Made by a program: the position numbers and the translations under genes
Part shown: positions 28,292 through 37,506 of the stretch, one piece after another
Position numbering within the stretch: position 1 is the first letter of the stretch
Layout: each line of letters opens with the position of its first letter
Notes under the pieces: model-generated
The model's database searches: none
Told to the model about the DNA's origin: nothing
What the model saw: the letters and a program-made list of their open reading frames with translations, nothing else
From: Flavobacterium psychrophilum
GTDB taxonomy: Bacteria > Bacteroidota > Bacteroidia > Flavobacteriales > Flavobacteriaceae
Direction of reading: 5' to 3'
Length of the DNA stretch: 64,000 nucleotides
Assembly: GCA_945860385.1 (NCBI GenBank)
Contig: CAMAQD010000017.1
Span: 9,317-73,316, forward strand

Positions 28292-30319
28292 ATGAGCGTT
28301 TTAACACACCACTTCAATACAAAATACAACACTGCCCCTTTTTCGAAAATAGAACTATCAGCTTACAAGCCTGCTTTTATTGAAAATATTGCTGTTGCAA
28401 AAGCAGAAATTGATGCAGTAATCAATAATCCTGCAACTCCAACTTTCGAAAACACTATAGAAGCTTTGGATTTTTCCGGAAATGCTTTGGATCGGTTATC
28501 TTCAATTTTCTTTAATTTGAATTCGGCCGAAACCTCCGAAGAAATGCAAAAAATAGCTCAGGAAGTTTCACCTTTATTAACGGAATTCAGTAATGATATT
28601 ACACTTAATGAAGATTTATTCAAAAGGATAAAAGCCGTTTACGAACAAAAAGACCGTTTATATTTATCTCCAGAACAAGCCACATTGTTGGACAAGAAAT
28701 TCAAAAGTTTCTCTAGAAATGGTGCTTTGCTTTCTGAAGATAAAAAATTAAAACTACGTGAAATCGACACGGAATTAGCAAAACTAAAACTGACTTACGG
28801 CGAAAATGTTTTGGCAGAAACCAATGCTTATCAATTGCATATTACCAAAGAAAGCGACCTCAAAGGACTTCCAGAAGGAACTGTTGAAGCGGCAAAATCA
28901 TTGGCGATAAGCAAGGATTTAGAGGGTTGGATTTTTACATTAGATTATCCAAGTTATATTCCGTTTGTAACTTATGCCGACAGTCGCGAATTGAGAAAGG
29001 AAATGGCTATTGCTGCTGGTAAAAAAGCATTTCAAAATAATGAATTTGACAATCAGGAAATCACTTTAAAGATTGCCAAATTACGTTTCGAAAGAGCCAA
29101 TTTATTAGGATACGAAACTCATTCTCATTTTGTCTTAGAGGAGAGAATGGCTCAAAATCCTACTAAAGTAAAATCTTTTTTGAATGATTTATTGGCCAAA
29201 GCCAAACCAGCTGCACAAAGAGAATTTGCCCAATTAACGGCTTTCGCCAAAGAACTGGATGGAATTGACCAATTAGAAAAATGGGACGGCGCCTACTATT
29301 CCGAAAAATTGAAGCAAAAATTATTCAATTTAGACGACGAAAAACTAAAACCTTATTTTCAATTAGAAAACGTTTTAAACGGTGCTTTTACTATTGCTGG
29401 CAAATTATTCGGATTGACTTTCACCGAAATTTTCGATATTGATAAATACCATCAAGAAGTAATTACATATGAAGTTAAAGACGAGTTTGGCGAATTAGTT
29501 GCTATTTTTTACGCCGATTTCTTCCCGAGAAAAGGCAAGCGAAATGGAGCCTGGATGACTTCTTTCAAATCGCAATCTATAAAAAATGGAGTAAACGAAA
29601 GACCTCATATTTCTAATGTTTGCAACTTTACAAAACCCACAGAAACCAAACCTTCTTTATTGACTTTTAATGAAGTTACAACATTATTCCACGAATTTGG
29701 TCACGGATTACACGGAATGTTAGCCAATACAACCTATCCAAGTTTGTCTGGAACATCGGTATATTGGGATTTTGTAGAATTGCCAAGTCAGGTAATGGAA
29801 AACTGGTGTTACGAGCCGGAAGCATTGGCTTTGTTTGCCAAACATTATGAAACAGGCGAAATTATTCCTCAGGAATATGTAGAAAAAATCAAGGAAAGTG
29901 CCAGCTTTCAGGAAGGAATGGCCACTTTGCGTCAATTGAGTTTTGGATTATTGGATATGGCGTTCCACAGCAACAATCCCACCGAAATTAATGATATAAA
30001 AGCTTTTGAAAAAACCGCTTTTGAAGGCACGACGTTATATCCTGATGTGGCCGAAAATTGTATGTCGGTTTCGTTTTCGCATATTTTTGCCGGTGGTTAT
30101 TCTTCTGGTTATTACAGCTACAAATGGGCTGAAGTTCTCGATGCTGATGCTTTTGCCTATTTCCAAGAAGAAGGAATATTCAATAAAGAAGTGGCCAAAA
30201 AATTCAAAGACAATGTACTTTCAAAAGGCGGAACGGAATTACCAATGGAATTGTACAAACGCTTTAGAGGTCAGGAACCGAAGCCGGATGCTTTATTAAA
30301 GAGAGCGGGATTAATATAA
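28292..30319 (+). CDS. dcp: M3-family peptidyl-dipeptidase (Dcp)
   Basis: A zinc metallopeptidase that releases dipeptides from the C-terminus of oligopeptides. The zinc site is LFHEFGHGLHG (HEFGH at 467-471), with the third ligand Glu in the downstream YWDFVELPSQVMENW region. The long helical N-terminal half and the SHIFAGGYSSGYYSYKWAEV segment near residue 600 are typical of the M3 family. 675 residues, full length, with no signal peptide, so cytosolic. A decayed second copy of its 3' end lies at 32928. Confidence 0.95.
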   Translation: MSVLTHHFNTKYNTAPFSKIELSAYKPAFIENIAVAKAEIDAVINNPATPTFENTIEALDFSGNALDRLSSIFFNLNSAETSEEMQKIAQEVSPLLTEFSNDITLNEDLFKRIKAVYEQKDRLYLSPEQATLLDKKFKSFSRNGALLSEDKKLKLREIDTELAKLKLTYGENVLAETNAYQLHITKESDLKGLPEGTVEAAKSLAISKDLEGWIFTLDYPSYIPFVTYADSRELRKEMAIAAGKKAFQNNEFDNQEITLKIAKLRFERANLLGYETHSHFVLEERMAQNPTKVKSFLNDLLAKAKPAAQREFAQLTAFAKELDGIDQLEKWDGAYYSEKLKQKLFNLDDEKLKPYFQLENVLNGAFTIAGKLFGLTFTEIFDIDKYHQEVITYEVKDEFGELVAIFYADFFPRKGKRNGAWMTSFKSQSIKNGVNERPHISNVCNFTKPTETKPSLLTFNEVTTLFHEFGHGLHGMLANTTYPSLSGTSVYWDFVELPSQVMENWCYEPEALALFAKHYETGEIIPQEYVEKIKESASFQEGMATLRQLSFGLLDMAFHSNNPTEINDIKAFEKTAFEGTTLYPDVAENCMSVSFSHIFAGGYSSGYYSYKWAEVLDADAFAYFQEEGIFNKEVAKKFKDNVLSKGGTELPMELYKRFRGQEPKPDALLKRAGLI

Positions 30320-30340
30320 GAGTTTTATGTCCTATTTTTA

Positions 30341-30373
30341 AAACCTCAAATTATTGTAATTTGAGGTTTTTTT
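30341..30373 (+). terminator. dcp terminator
   Basis: A perfect 13-bp stem (aaacctcaaatta / taatttgaggttt) with a three-base loop, followed by a T run. A homologous hairpin is found at 33065. Confidence 0.92.
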
Positions 30374-30450
30374 ATGAAAATATTAAGACAATTATTTTCA
30401 TTAAAAAATAATTTATAATTAACTTTAAAGTGCTTTTAAATAGCTCATAA
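30341..30450. repeat. Direct repeat copy 1 (terminator plus leader)
   Basis: The hairpin and the about 75 bases after it, containing gaaaatattaagacaat, ttcatta and attaactttaaag, recur in the same order at 33065-33173. The similarity extends upstream into the dcp coding end. Confidence 0.85.
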
Positions 30451-30707
30451 TTAATACTTTAACAGCAATAAAATTTTACATTGGTATTTCAAAAAAATTA
30501 CAAAGTTAAAGGGTTCTGTTCCTTAATTATATCAAAAAAAGTGGAACCCAACTTAAAAAATTTCGTTCTTACGGCGATTCTAAATCTAGGATTTGTTTCA
30601 TTGTAAACTTTATAATTTGGAAGGAACTACCCATCCAATTATGAAAAATAGAGTAAATCTTAGATTTAGATTCGCGTTTCTGAATTTAAATTTAATTCTC
30701 TTTTGCT
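30374..30707 (+). other. Intergenic region upstream of the LamG gene
   Basis: No gene is visible. The left part is the repeat copy. A gggttc ... gaaccc inverted pair lies at about 30510-30550. A loose promoter candidate is TTTG near 30594 with tataatttg near 30612, but the spacer inside the -7 box is three bases rather than two. Confidence 0.35.
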
Positions 30708-32888
30708 ATGAAGACAAAGCTACTTTTAACGATTCTTTTTTTCTGTACCCTTTTTTCAAATGCTCAAAATTTAATTGCTCACTATCCTTTCGATGGTAAT
30801 GCCAATGATGCAAGCGGCAACGGGTACAATGGAACTATTAATGGAAATACCACTTTGACAAATGATCGGTTTATGGCTGAAAACAGGGCATTTACTTTTC
30901 CCGATCAATCTAGCAATATTACACTTGCGAATACTACAAATACAAATCTGGAAAACGGATTTACTTTAAATGCGTGGGTAAAATACAAAAACAACAATAT
31001 TACCGCAGTTATAGTATGTAAACACGTTTGCGGAGTTCCAAACGGATTTGCTTTCGGTATTGATGTAGATGGACAGATACAATTGTGGCTTGCCAACTCA
31101 TCCTCAACCTGGTCAACGGTAAGAACAAATACAACTTTTGTCGAAAACAGGTGGTATATGATGACAACTTGTTACGATGCAGTCACCGGAATTGCGAAAA
31201 TTTATATAAACGGAGAAATTAGTGGAAGTGGTAACGTAGCCTACAATTATTATAGCAGCAACCCTATCTCCATCGGGGAAACTTACCAAAATAATTGTCA
31301 ACCCGCAAATTTGTCTGGTGCCATAGATGAAGTAAAAATTTATGACCGTGTACTGAGTGAAACAGAAATTATTCAGGAATATAATTTAACAAGAAATAGT
31401 CTGGTTGCATACTACCCTTTCAACGGCAATGCCAAAGATGAAAGTGGCAATGGATACAACGGAACTGTTTCTGGAGCTTCACTAACAACTGACCTATTTA
31501 ATCAATCTGACAAAGCATATAATTTTATATGGAATGGTTCTTCTTCAGATAAGATTCAGATTCCCGGTACTTCGGGTCTCAATTTTAGTGTTGGAGGGTT
31601 TTCTCTTAGTGCTTGGGTAAAGTTTTCGGGAGCATCATCCGGAGGGTACAATTATCCCATTGTATCAAAACATAATTGTGGTGAGCAAAGTGGTTATATC
31701 CTGATGCTTTATGATGATAAAATCACTTTCTGGATGGCTGGTGCAGCAGGATATTCCTATTTAAGTACTCCTGAAAGTTATACTGATGACCAATGGCATC
31801 AAGTTACAGCTGTTTATGATGGCGCAAACCGATACATTTATATTGATGGTCAGCAGAAAATTTATGATGCTTTTGCTTATACTATTCCTAATACTGCCAA
31901 CTGGGCGTTGGGAGGTTATAATGGCTGTAACGGCGGTTTTAATGGCAAGGTGGATGAAGTAAAGGTATACAACCGTAGGCTTACATCTGCTGAAATTATG
32001 CAGCAATACAATACCGAATCAACTGGTTTAGTTGCATACTATCCTTTTAACGGCAATGCAAATGATGCAAGCGGAAATAATAATCACGGAACACTTATCA
32101 ATAATCCTACTTTTACTATAGATAGATTTGGAAATCCGGACAAAGCAATCAGTTTTGATAAAATTGTTCCGCAGCTTGTCAGCATACCTGACAATCCTTC
32201 CATACGAATTGACACAGAACTGACCATATCTGTGTTTGTAAAAAGAAAAAATTTGGTTGGCAATCACAATCTTGTCAATAAAGGAGGTGAATATAATTCA
32301 GGCTCTTGTAATTATGATTTATCCTTCTCTGATGCTAGTTTTGTGTTCAAGTATAATGGGAGTTATCATGTAGGATATGTTATACATGATATGAATTGGC
32401 ATCATTACGCTATCACCACTTATGACGGTTCACCAGATGTTAAATTTTATATTGATGGTGTATATTCGCCCTCTTGGGTAAACGGAGGAACTGTAAATCT
32501 CAAGCCAACAAGTCACAGCGATTTGCAAATTGGCGGAACCAGTTATTATTCAGACAACATTATGGATGATGTTCGAATTTATAATCGAATTCTTAGTCCG
32601 ACAGAAATTGCACATTTATTCACTAATAACGATCTAAAAATTAATAACAATGAAAATGCCTCAACAAACAATTTTTATGTGAGTAACAATACCCTTTACT
32701 TTAAAAATACACAAGATTTAAATAGTATAAAAACGGCAAAAGTGTACAATTTATTAGGTCAAAAAGTATTCGATACTTCAAAAATAAAAGCAGAGATTTT
32801 TTTGAATTACCTCACAAAAGGGGTTTACATTTTGAAAGTTGAAAACAACGATGGCAAAATTTCGTCGTTAAAGTTTTTGATAGAATAA
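30708..32888 (+). CDS. Triple-LamG secreted protein with type-A T9SS sorting domain
   Basis: After a signal peptide (about 1-20, LFSNAQ) come three jelly-roll LamG-like domains of about 205 residues, starting near residues 22, 232 and 441. Each opens with a LVAYYPFNGNA-type motif followed by D(A/E)SGNGYNGT and ends with a VDEVKVYNR-type motif followed by an EI-rich helix. The C-terminal 70 residues are a type-A sorting domain (KVYNLLGQKVFDTSK ... LTKGVYILKVE). LamG domains commonly bind carbohydrate, so a surface or secreted binding role is an inference. 726 residues. It sits between the two repeat copies described nearby. Confidence 0.92.
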   Translation: MKTKLLLTILFFCTLFSNAQNLIAHYPFDGNANDASGNGYNGTINGNTTLTNDRFMAENRAFTFPDQSSNITLANTTNTNLENGFTLNAWVKYKNNNITAVIVCKHVCGVPNGFAFGIDVDGQIQLWLANSSSTWSTVRTNTTFVENRWYMMTTCYDAVTGIAKIYINGEISGSGNVAYNYYSSNPISIGETYQNNCQPANLSGAIDEVKIYDRVLSETEIIQEYNLTRNSLVAYYPFNGNAKDESGNGYNGTVSGASLTTDLFNQSDKAYNFIWNGSSSDKIQIPGTSGLNFSVGGFSLSAWVKFSGASSGGYNYPIVSKHNCGEQSGYILMLYDDKITFWMAGAAGYSYLSTPESYTDDQWHQVTAVYDGANRYIYIDGQQKIYDAFAYTIPNTANWALGGYNGCNGGFNGKVDEVKVYNRRLTSAEIMQQYNTESTGLVAYYPFNGNANDASGNNNHGTLINNPTFTIDRFGNPDKAISFDKIVPQLVSIPDNPSIRIDTELTISVFVKRKNLVGNHNLVNKGGEYNSGSCNYDLSFSDASFVFKYNGSYHVGYVIHDMNWHHYAITTYDGSPDVKFYIDGVYSPSWVNGGTVNLKPTSHSDLQIGGTSYYSDNIMDDVRIYNRILSPTEIAHLFTNNDLKINNNENASTNNFYVSNNTLYFKNTQDLNSIKTAKVYNLLGQKVFDTSKIKAEIFLNYLTKGVYILKVENNDGKISSLKFLIE

Positions 32889-32927
32889 TGATTTTCTTTC
32901 TGTTTTGGACGATATTAAATTCCAGTA

Positions 32928-32999
32928 TTCACAGAAAATGTATTTAAAAAAAATGGAACTGAATTGCTACCGGAATTTTTTAAATGCTTTAGAAATTAA
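32928..32999 (+). pseudogene. Remnant of a second dcp 3' end
   Basis: Read from 32928 the frame gives FTENVFKKNGTELLPEFF then KCFRN and a stop. Dcp at residues 638 onward reads FKDNVLSKGGTELPMELY then KRFRG, in the same frame and with no length change. The distance from here to the following hairpin (about 70 bases) equals the distance in the intact locus. No upstream part of dcp is recognisable before 32928. It is therefore the decayed tail of a duplicated M3 peptidase gene. Confidence 0.8.
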
Positions 33000-33064
33000 A
33001 TACCAATTCAATACGCTTAACGAAACAGATTGAGATTGTTATAACCTTTTAAAAAATTTTGTAA

Positions 33065-33100
33065 AAACCTCAAATTGTGATGATTTGAGGTTTCTTTTTA
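33065..33100 (+). terminator. Terminator, duplicate of the dcp terminator
   Basis: An 11-bp stem (aaacctcaaat / atttgaggttt) with a seven-base loop and a T-rich tail; sequence and position relative to the dcp remnant mirror the hairpin at 30341. It now ends the LamG transcript. Confidence 0.82.
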
Positions 33101-33173
33101 AGAAAATATTAAGACAATAAATTTCATTAAATTTTTTATTTTAATTAACTTTAAAGTACTTATAAACAACTCA
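33065..33173. repeat. Direct repeat copy 2 (terminator plus leader)
   Basis: This matches 30341-30450 in order, with differences mainly in A/T runs. It directly precedes the OmpA-like gene. Confidence 0.85.
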
Positions 33174-33209
33174 AAGTGAGCTTTTTAAAATAAAATTATA
33201 TTTTAAGTT

Positions 33210-34433
33210 ATGAAAAAAATAGTAGCCTTAATTATGATTATCTTTTTTGGCTTTTCTCAAAACACTCCAGCTCAAATTTTAGACAGATTAATCAAAAAAA
33301 CTGAAGAAAAAGTACAAAGTAAAATAGAAAAAAGCGCTGATAAAAAAGTTGACCAAAAAATCACTAACACAGAGGAAGAAATTGCCAAAACTGAATCTGA
33401 AAAAACGTCTCCAAACAGTCAGGGTAAAGTAATTATGCAAACCTACTCGAAGTACGATTTTATAGCTGGTGAAAAAATCGTGTTTTATGATGATTTTCTA
33501 GAAACAGCAGTTGGCGATTTCCCCCCAAACTGGAATACTACAGCATCAGGCGAAGTAGTTACAAATAATGTTTTTCCTGGCCACTGGTTTAAAATGATTG
33601 GTGAAGGTTGCATAGCATTGGAGGAAGGCATAAAACTTCCCGATAATTACACCATTGAGTTTGATGTAATTCCGTATACAGTAAATGAAGATAATGTAAG
33701 TTTTGAATATGGTTTTTACTTATACAATGCTCAAAATCCAAAAGACCTGAATGAAGGCGGAGCTGTACCGGGAAATAACGGAGGTATTAAAATGACTTTT
33801 GGCTATCGCGCTACTTACAGTGCTTACAATGAAGAAGGTTATACTATTAACGGACAAAAAGAAGATGCTAAGATGGAAGCCGGGAAAAAATACCGACTCT
33901 CATTTTGGGTGCAAAAAACAAGACTTAGAGTATATCAGGATCAGGTAAAGATTTTTGATTTGCCAAAAGTCTTTAAACCGGGAATGATTTGTAATCAGAT
34001 GCGCTTTGAATTGTGGGGAGAATCCGCCCCGATGATTACCAATTTCCGAATTGCAGTTGGCTTACCCGATATGCGAAGTAAACTCATCACCGAAGGAAAA
34101 CTAGTGAGTTACGGAATTTATTTTGATGTCAATAAGGACATTGTAAAACCCGAATCTTATGGCACCTTAAAAGCGATAGCAGATGTGTTAAAAGAAAACC
34201 CAATAGTACGTGTAAAAATTGTTGGACACACCGATACTGATGGTTCAGATAAATCAAATCTAGATCTTTCAAAACGACGTGGTGAATCAGTCAAAAACGA
34301 ATTGACAAAAACTTTTGCAATTGATAGCTCTCGATTAGAATACGATGGAATGGGCGAAAGCAAACCTATAGCTCCAAACGATACACAAGCAAATAAAGCG
34401 TTAAATAGAAGGGTGGAATTTATAAAACTATAA
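33210..34433 (+). CDS. OmpA-like protein with a jelly-roll-like middle domain
   Basis: A signal peptide (about 1-22, NTPAQ) is followed by a Lys/Glu-rich coiled-coil-like stretch (about 28-70). A 200-residue beta-rich domain (FYDDFLETAVGDFPPNWN ... YTIEFDVIPY ... FRIAVGLPD) resembles concanavalin/LamG-type folds. The C-terminal OmpA domain (about 300-407) shows VRVKIVGHTDTDGSD and LSKRRGESVKNEL, the peptidoglycan-binding motif. 407 residues. It probably anchors an exported carbohydrate- or surface-binding module to the cell wall; that role is inferred. Confidence 0.88.
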   Translation: MKKIVALIMIIFFGFSQNTPAQILDRLIKKTEEKVQSKIEKSADKKVDQKITNTEEEIAKTESEKTSPNSQGKVIMQTYSKYDFIAGEKIVFYDDFLETAVGDFPPNWNTTASGEVVTNNVFPGHWFKMIGEGCIALEEGIKLPDNYTIEFDVIPYTVNEDNVSFEYGFYLYNAQNPKDLNEGGAVPGNNGGIKMTFGYRATYSAYNEEGYTINGQKEDAKMEAGKKYRLSFWVQKTRLRVYQDQVKIFDLPKVFKPGMICNQMRFELWGESAPMITNFRIAVGLPDMRSKLITEGKLVSYGIYFDVNKDIVKPESYGTLKAIADVLKENPIVRVKIVGHTDTDGSDKSNLDLSKRRGESVKNELTKTFAIDSSRLEYDGMGESKPIAPNDTQANKALNRRVEFIKL

Positions 34434-34668
34434 AAAACAGAAAACTATAAAAAGACCCAAAAAAGAAAAGTAATCAAAATCACCTCGATACTATAATTAA
34501 TTTTCTTTATAAATGAAGAACCGACATTACTAATCCCAAAGTAAAAAGGCATAAAACCTACAGATATAGTGTGCAACAGATCGTTTTTAGGATAAAATTG
34601 AAAATCTTTTTCAATCCAAAAAAACAAACCTTTTTCATTAAAAACACTTTAACTTTAATTTTATTGTC

Positions 34669-35211
34669 ATGAAAACTTTGTATTTTATTGCAATACTTTT
34701 TGCAACTTTTTTTATGTCTTCATGTAGTGAAGACGCTTTGGATGTTAATTTACAAACAACACTTACCAAAGACATTGACCTTGTAAATTCTTCTGCAGCT
34801 CGTACTGCTAAAATTTCAACAGGAGTTCCTTTTGACAAATCAGTCACTTTAAGCTTGGACAACGAGGATACTAATAAATATTTGAAAAAAATCAAAAGCG
34901 TTAAAGTCAAGAAAATGACTTACCTGTTTACTGATTTTTCAGGAGTAGATCACGTAACTATCACAGGAGATTTACAAGCCGATGGCACATCAATTCACAG
35001 CATAAGCAATCTCATTATTAAAAATGCTGTTACTGATAACACTATTTTTGAAATAACCAATGCTACTGCAAACATTAGCAAAATAGAAACCGCCTTGTTA
35101 AACAATAAAGCAATAACAATTAGAACTTTCGGTAATTTTGGTTGTAGTTGTGCAATGTCTTTCAAAATGCGCATCATCATAGAGTTAGATCTTGTAGCTA
35201 ATCCGTTATAA
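34669..35211 (+). CDS. Small lipoprotein of unknown function
   Basis: A lipoprotein signal (FMSSC, Cys19) precedes a 160-residue beta-rich domain. The middle (KSVKVKKMTYLFTDFSGVDHVTITGDL) and late parts look like an immunoglobulin-like or beta-barrel fold. Near the end there is GCSCAM with two close cysteines. I do not recognise the family. It lies alone in the exported-protein island and is followed by a long perfect hairpin. Confidence 0.75.
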   Translation: MKTLYFIAILFATFFMSSCSEDALDVNLQTTLTKDIDLVNSSAARTAKISTGVPFDKSVTLSLDNEDTNKYLKKIKSVKVKKMTYLFTDFSGVDHVTITGDLQADGTSIHSISNLIIKNAVTDNTIFEITNATANISKIETALLNNKAITIRTFGNFGCSCAMSFKMRIIIELDLVANPL

Positions 35212-35221
35212 TGCCTTTAAA

Positions 35222-35271
35222 TTAAACTTAACATCTACCCCTAATTGAAAAAGAGCAGATGTTAAGTTTAA
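35222..35271 (+). terminator. Long hairpin after the lipoprotein gene
   Basis: A perfect 15-bp stem (ttaaacttaacatct / agatgttaagtttaa) encloses a 20-base loop. There is no strong T run after it, so it may be a weak terminator or a processing or regulatory structure. Confidence 0.5.
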
Positions 35272-35436
35272 ATTATTCAAATACGAATGAATGAGCATTA
35301 AAATTATCTAAAACTAAATCAATTAAATAGACTTCAGATTTTCGACTAAAAAAAGGTATTTCAACTCAAAACCTTTTCAAAAGAAAATCAATTACTCAAA
35401 AATAACAAGTTACAAATAAAATAAATATCAATTATT

Positions 35437-36447
35437 ATGAAAACAATGTTCTTACTGTCGTTTTTACTTGTTGTGGGCTTTACATTAACAGCTCAACAAA
35501 AAGTTGCTCTTAATCGAAATGGAACCACTGAAATTTATGGCGGTTCAAATCCTTTTAACGATGCGTATTTAGCCGCTAGTTCAGGTGATACCATTTATCT
35601 GCCTGGAGGCAATTTACCTTATCCTGCCACGATAGATAAAAAACTGGTCATTATAGGAGCTGGTCATTATCCAAACACAACTGTGGCCACTAATAGAACT
35701 GTACTTAACGGTAATTTGACTATTAATGAAAATGCCGATAATTTGCATTTAGAAGGAATAGAAATAACAGGAACCTTGGGTTTCTCTAACAATCATAAAG
35801 TAGATGGGGTTGTCATTAAACGTTGTAGAATAAATATTATTGGATATTCTGGTAACGGAACCACACCGTGCATAAATAATACGATTCGAGAATGTGTCAT
35901 TAATAGTTATAGCGATTTTAGCAATGCTAAGTCTTTATTGTTTTCTAATAACATTATCGGTAGTTATATCGCAAACGGATCAGAATTAGGTATTTCAAAT
36001 AATATTTTTTTAGCATCAGGTGGAATTATTATATTTAACACTATCAGTAATTCAAGCATTTCTAATAACATTGTTTTTCAGCAAAGTATGGGATACTATT
36101 TTCAAAATAATTGTACCCTTAGCACTTTTTCTAATAATATTATTACTGGAATCACCCCCGCAGAATCTAACATTTTTGTGAACAATTATTACAGTATTGC
36201 CATAGCTGGTTTATTTGTAAATCAAACAGGGAATACTTTTGATTATACTCACGATTATCATTTGACTAATCCAACAACTTATTTAGGTTTAGACGGTAAT
36301 CAAGTTGGTATTTATGGTGGTTTATTTCCATTTAAAGAATCTGCTTTGCCTGTAAACCCTAATATAATTTCCAAGGTAATTGCGCCTCAGACTAATGCTA
36401 GTGGCGAACTCAATATTCAGATTCAGGTGAAAGCACAAACTAATTAA
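35437..36447 (+). CDS. Exported beta-helix-like protein, paralogue 1
   Basis: A signal peptide (about 1-20, LTAQ) is followed by QKVALNRNGTTEIYGGSNPF and a series of Asn-rich strands with SNNI, NNTI and SNNIF repeats, typical of right-handed parallel beta-helices. DTIYLPGG marks the first coil. No T9SS sorting domain is present; instead it ends APQTNASGELNIQIQVKAQ and TN, shared with the next gene. 336 residues. It forms a three-gene operon with 36472 and 37507. The function is unknown; surface display is inferred from the partner. Confidence 0.8.
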   Translation: MKTMFLLSFLLVVGFTLTAQQKVALNRNGTTEIYGGSNPFNDAYLAASSGDTIYLPGGNLPYPATIDKKLVIIGAGHYPNTTVATNRTVLNGNLTINENADNLHLEGIEITGTLGFSNNHKVDGVVIKRCRINIIGYSGNGTTPCINNTIRECVINSYSDFSNAKSLLFSNNIIGSYIANGSELGISNNIFLASGGIIIFNTISNSSISNNIVFQQSMGYYFQNNCTLSTFSNNIITGITPAESNIFVNNYYSIAIAGLFVNQTGNTFDYTHDYHLTNPTTYLGLDGNQVGIYGGLFPFKESALPVNPNIISKVIAPQTNASGELNIQIQVKAQTN

Positions 36448-36471
36448 TATTAAATTTTAATATCATTTATA

Positions 36472-37494
36472 ATGAAAACAATCTATTTTCTTTCGTTTAT
36501 ATTTGTTGTAGTGTTTTCAACAACAGCGCAACAAAAAGTAGCACTCCATCATATTGGAACAACTACAATCTTTAGCGGTTCGAATCCATTAATCGATGCT
36601 TATACAGCAGCTGTAGCAAATGACACCATTTATTTACCTGGTGGCACTTTTGCCCCTCCAGCAAATTTTGATAAAAAAATAGCAGTTTTTGGAACTGGTC
36701 ATTATGAAATCGCCACGGTAGCAACTGGAAAAACATTCATCAACGGAAATGTTATTTTAAAAGAAAATGCAGATAATTTTTATATAGAAGGCATTGAAAT
36801 TAACGGAAACTTTACCTTTTCGGACAACGAAGCTGTCAACCAAGTAATTATCAAAAGATGTAAAATTAATGGAGCTTTAAACGTAGTGGGGAATTTATCG
36901 ATCCCGTCCACAAATTTTGGTTTGTTTGGATCCGTTGTTTTAGGAAATATAGATTTGGCCAATGCTCAAAATGTATTAATTTCTAATTCAATTATTCAAA
37001 GTAGAGTGTTAAATTCTATTGGCAATGTATTCAATAACAATATTATGTTGGATGAATTTGTCTACAATGGCAATGAAGCGCCTATAAACGGTGATAACAA
37101 CCAAGTGAACAACAACATTTTCACAAAAGTTAACTATGCAAATGTGATTAATGGGAATGGAAATGTTGCCAAAAATAATCTTTGTGCACTTGCAGCGCCC
37201 GGTTTTGGCAACTTGCCTACTCTATCTGGAAACTATTTTGGAATAGCACAATCGACAATATTTATTTCTCAGTCTGGTCCTTCTTTTAGCTATTTACAAG
37301 ATTACCACCTGCAAAACACTACTTCTTATTTAGGTATCGACGGAACACAAGTAGGTATTTATGGCGGAGTATTTCCATATAAAGAAAGCGCCATTCCATT
37401 AAATCCTCATATAGAAAATAAGACAATTGCGCCACAAACTAATGCTAGTGGAGAACTTAACATTCAGGTTTTAGTGAAAGCACAAACTAATTAA
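36472..37494 (+). CDS. Exported beta-helix-like protein, paralogue 2
   Basis: This paralogue of the preceding gene (340 residues) has the same order of features: signal peptide ending TTAQ, QKVALHHIGTTTIFSGSNP, DTIYLPGG, an Asn-rich beta-helix core, QVGIYGGVFPYKESA and the shared end APQTNASGELNIQ followed by VLVKAQTN. The two ends are nearly identical also in DNA, while the middles differ much more. It lies 24 bases after paralogue 1 and 12 before the repeat protein. Confidence 0.8.
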   Translation: MKTIYFLSFIFVVVFSTTAQQKVALHHIGTTTIFSGSNPLIDAYTAAVANDTIYLPGGTFAPPANFDKKIAVFGTGHYEIATVATGKTFINGNVILKENADNFYIEGIEINGNFTFSDNEAVNQVIIKRCKINGALNVVGNLSIPSTNFGLFGSVVLGNIDLANAQNVLISNSIIQSRVLNSIGNVFNNNIMLDEFVYNGNEAPINGDNNQVNNNIFTKVNYANVINGNGNVAKNNLCALAAPGFGNLPTLSGNYFGIAQSTIFISQSGPSFSYLQDYHLQNTTSYLGIDGTQVGIYGGVFPYKESAIPLNPHIENKTIAPQTNASGELNIQVLVKAQTN

Positions 37495-37506
37495 AAGACC
37501 AATCAA

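Larger units (their letters stand above)
32889..33209 (+). other. Intergenic region with dcp remnant and repeat
   Basis: This stretch is non-coding now. It contains the dcp-derived remnant (32928-32999), a sequence matching the last part of dcp in spacing, a terminator (33065) and the second leader copy, which leads directly into the OmpA-like gene. Confidence 0.7.

Noticed and set aside
34445..34627. 60-codon hydrophobic open frame in the gap before the lipoprotein gene
   Set aside because: No start signal, no similarity and AT-driven Phe/Ile composition; I see no reason to call it a gene.
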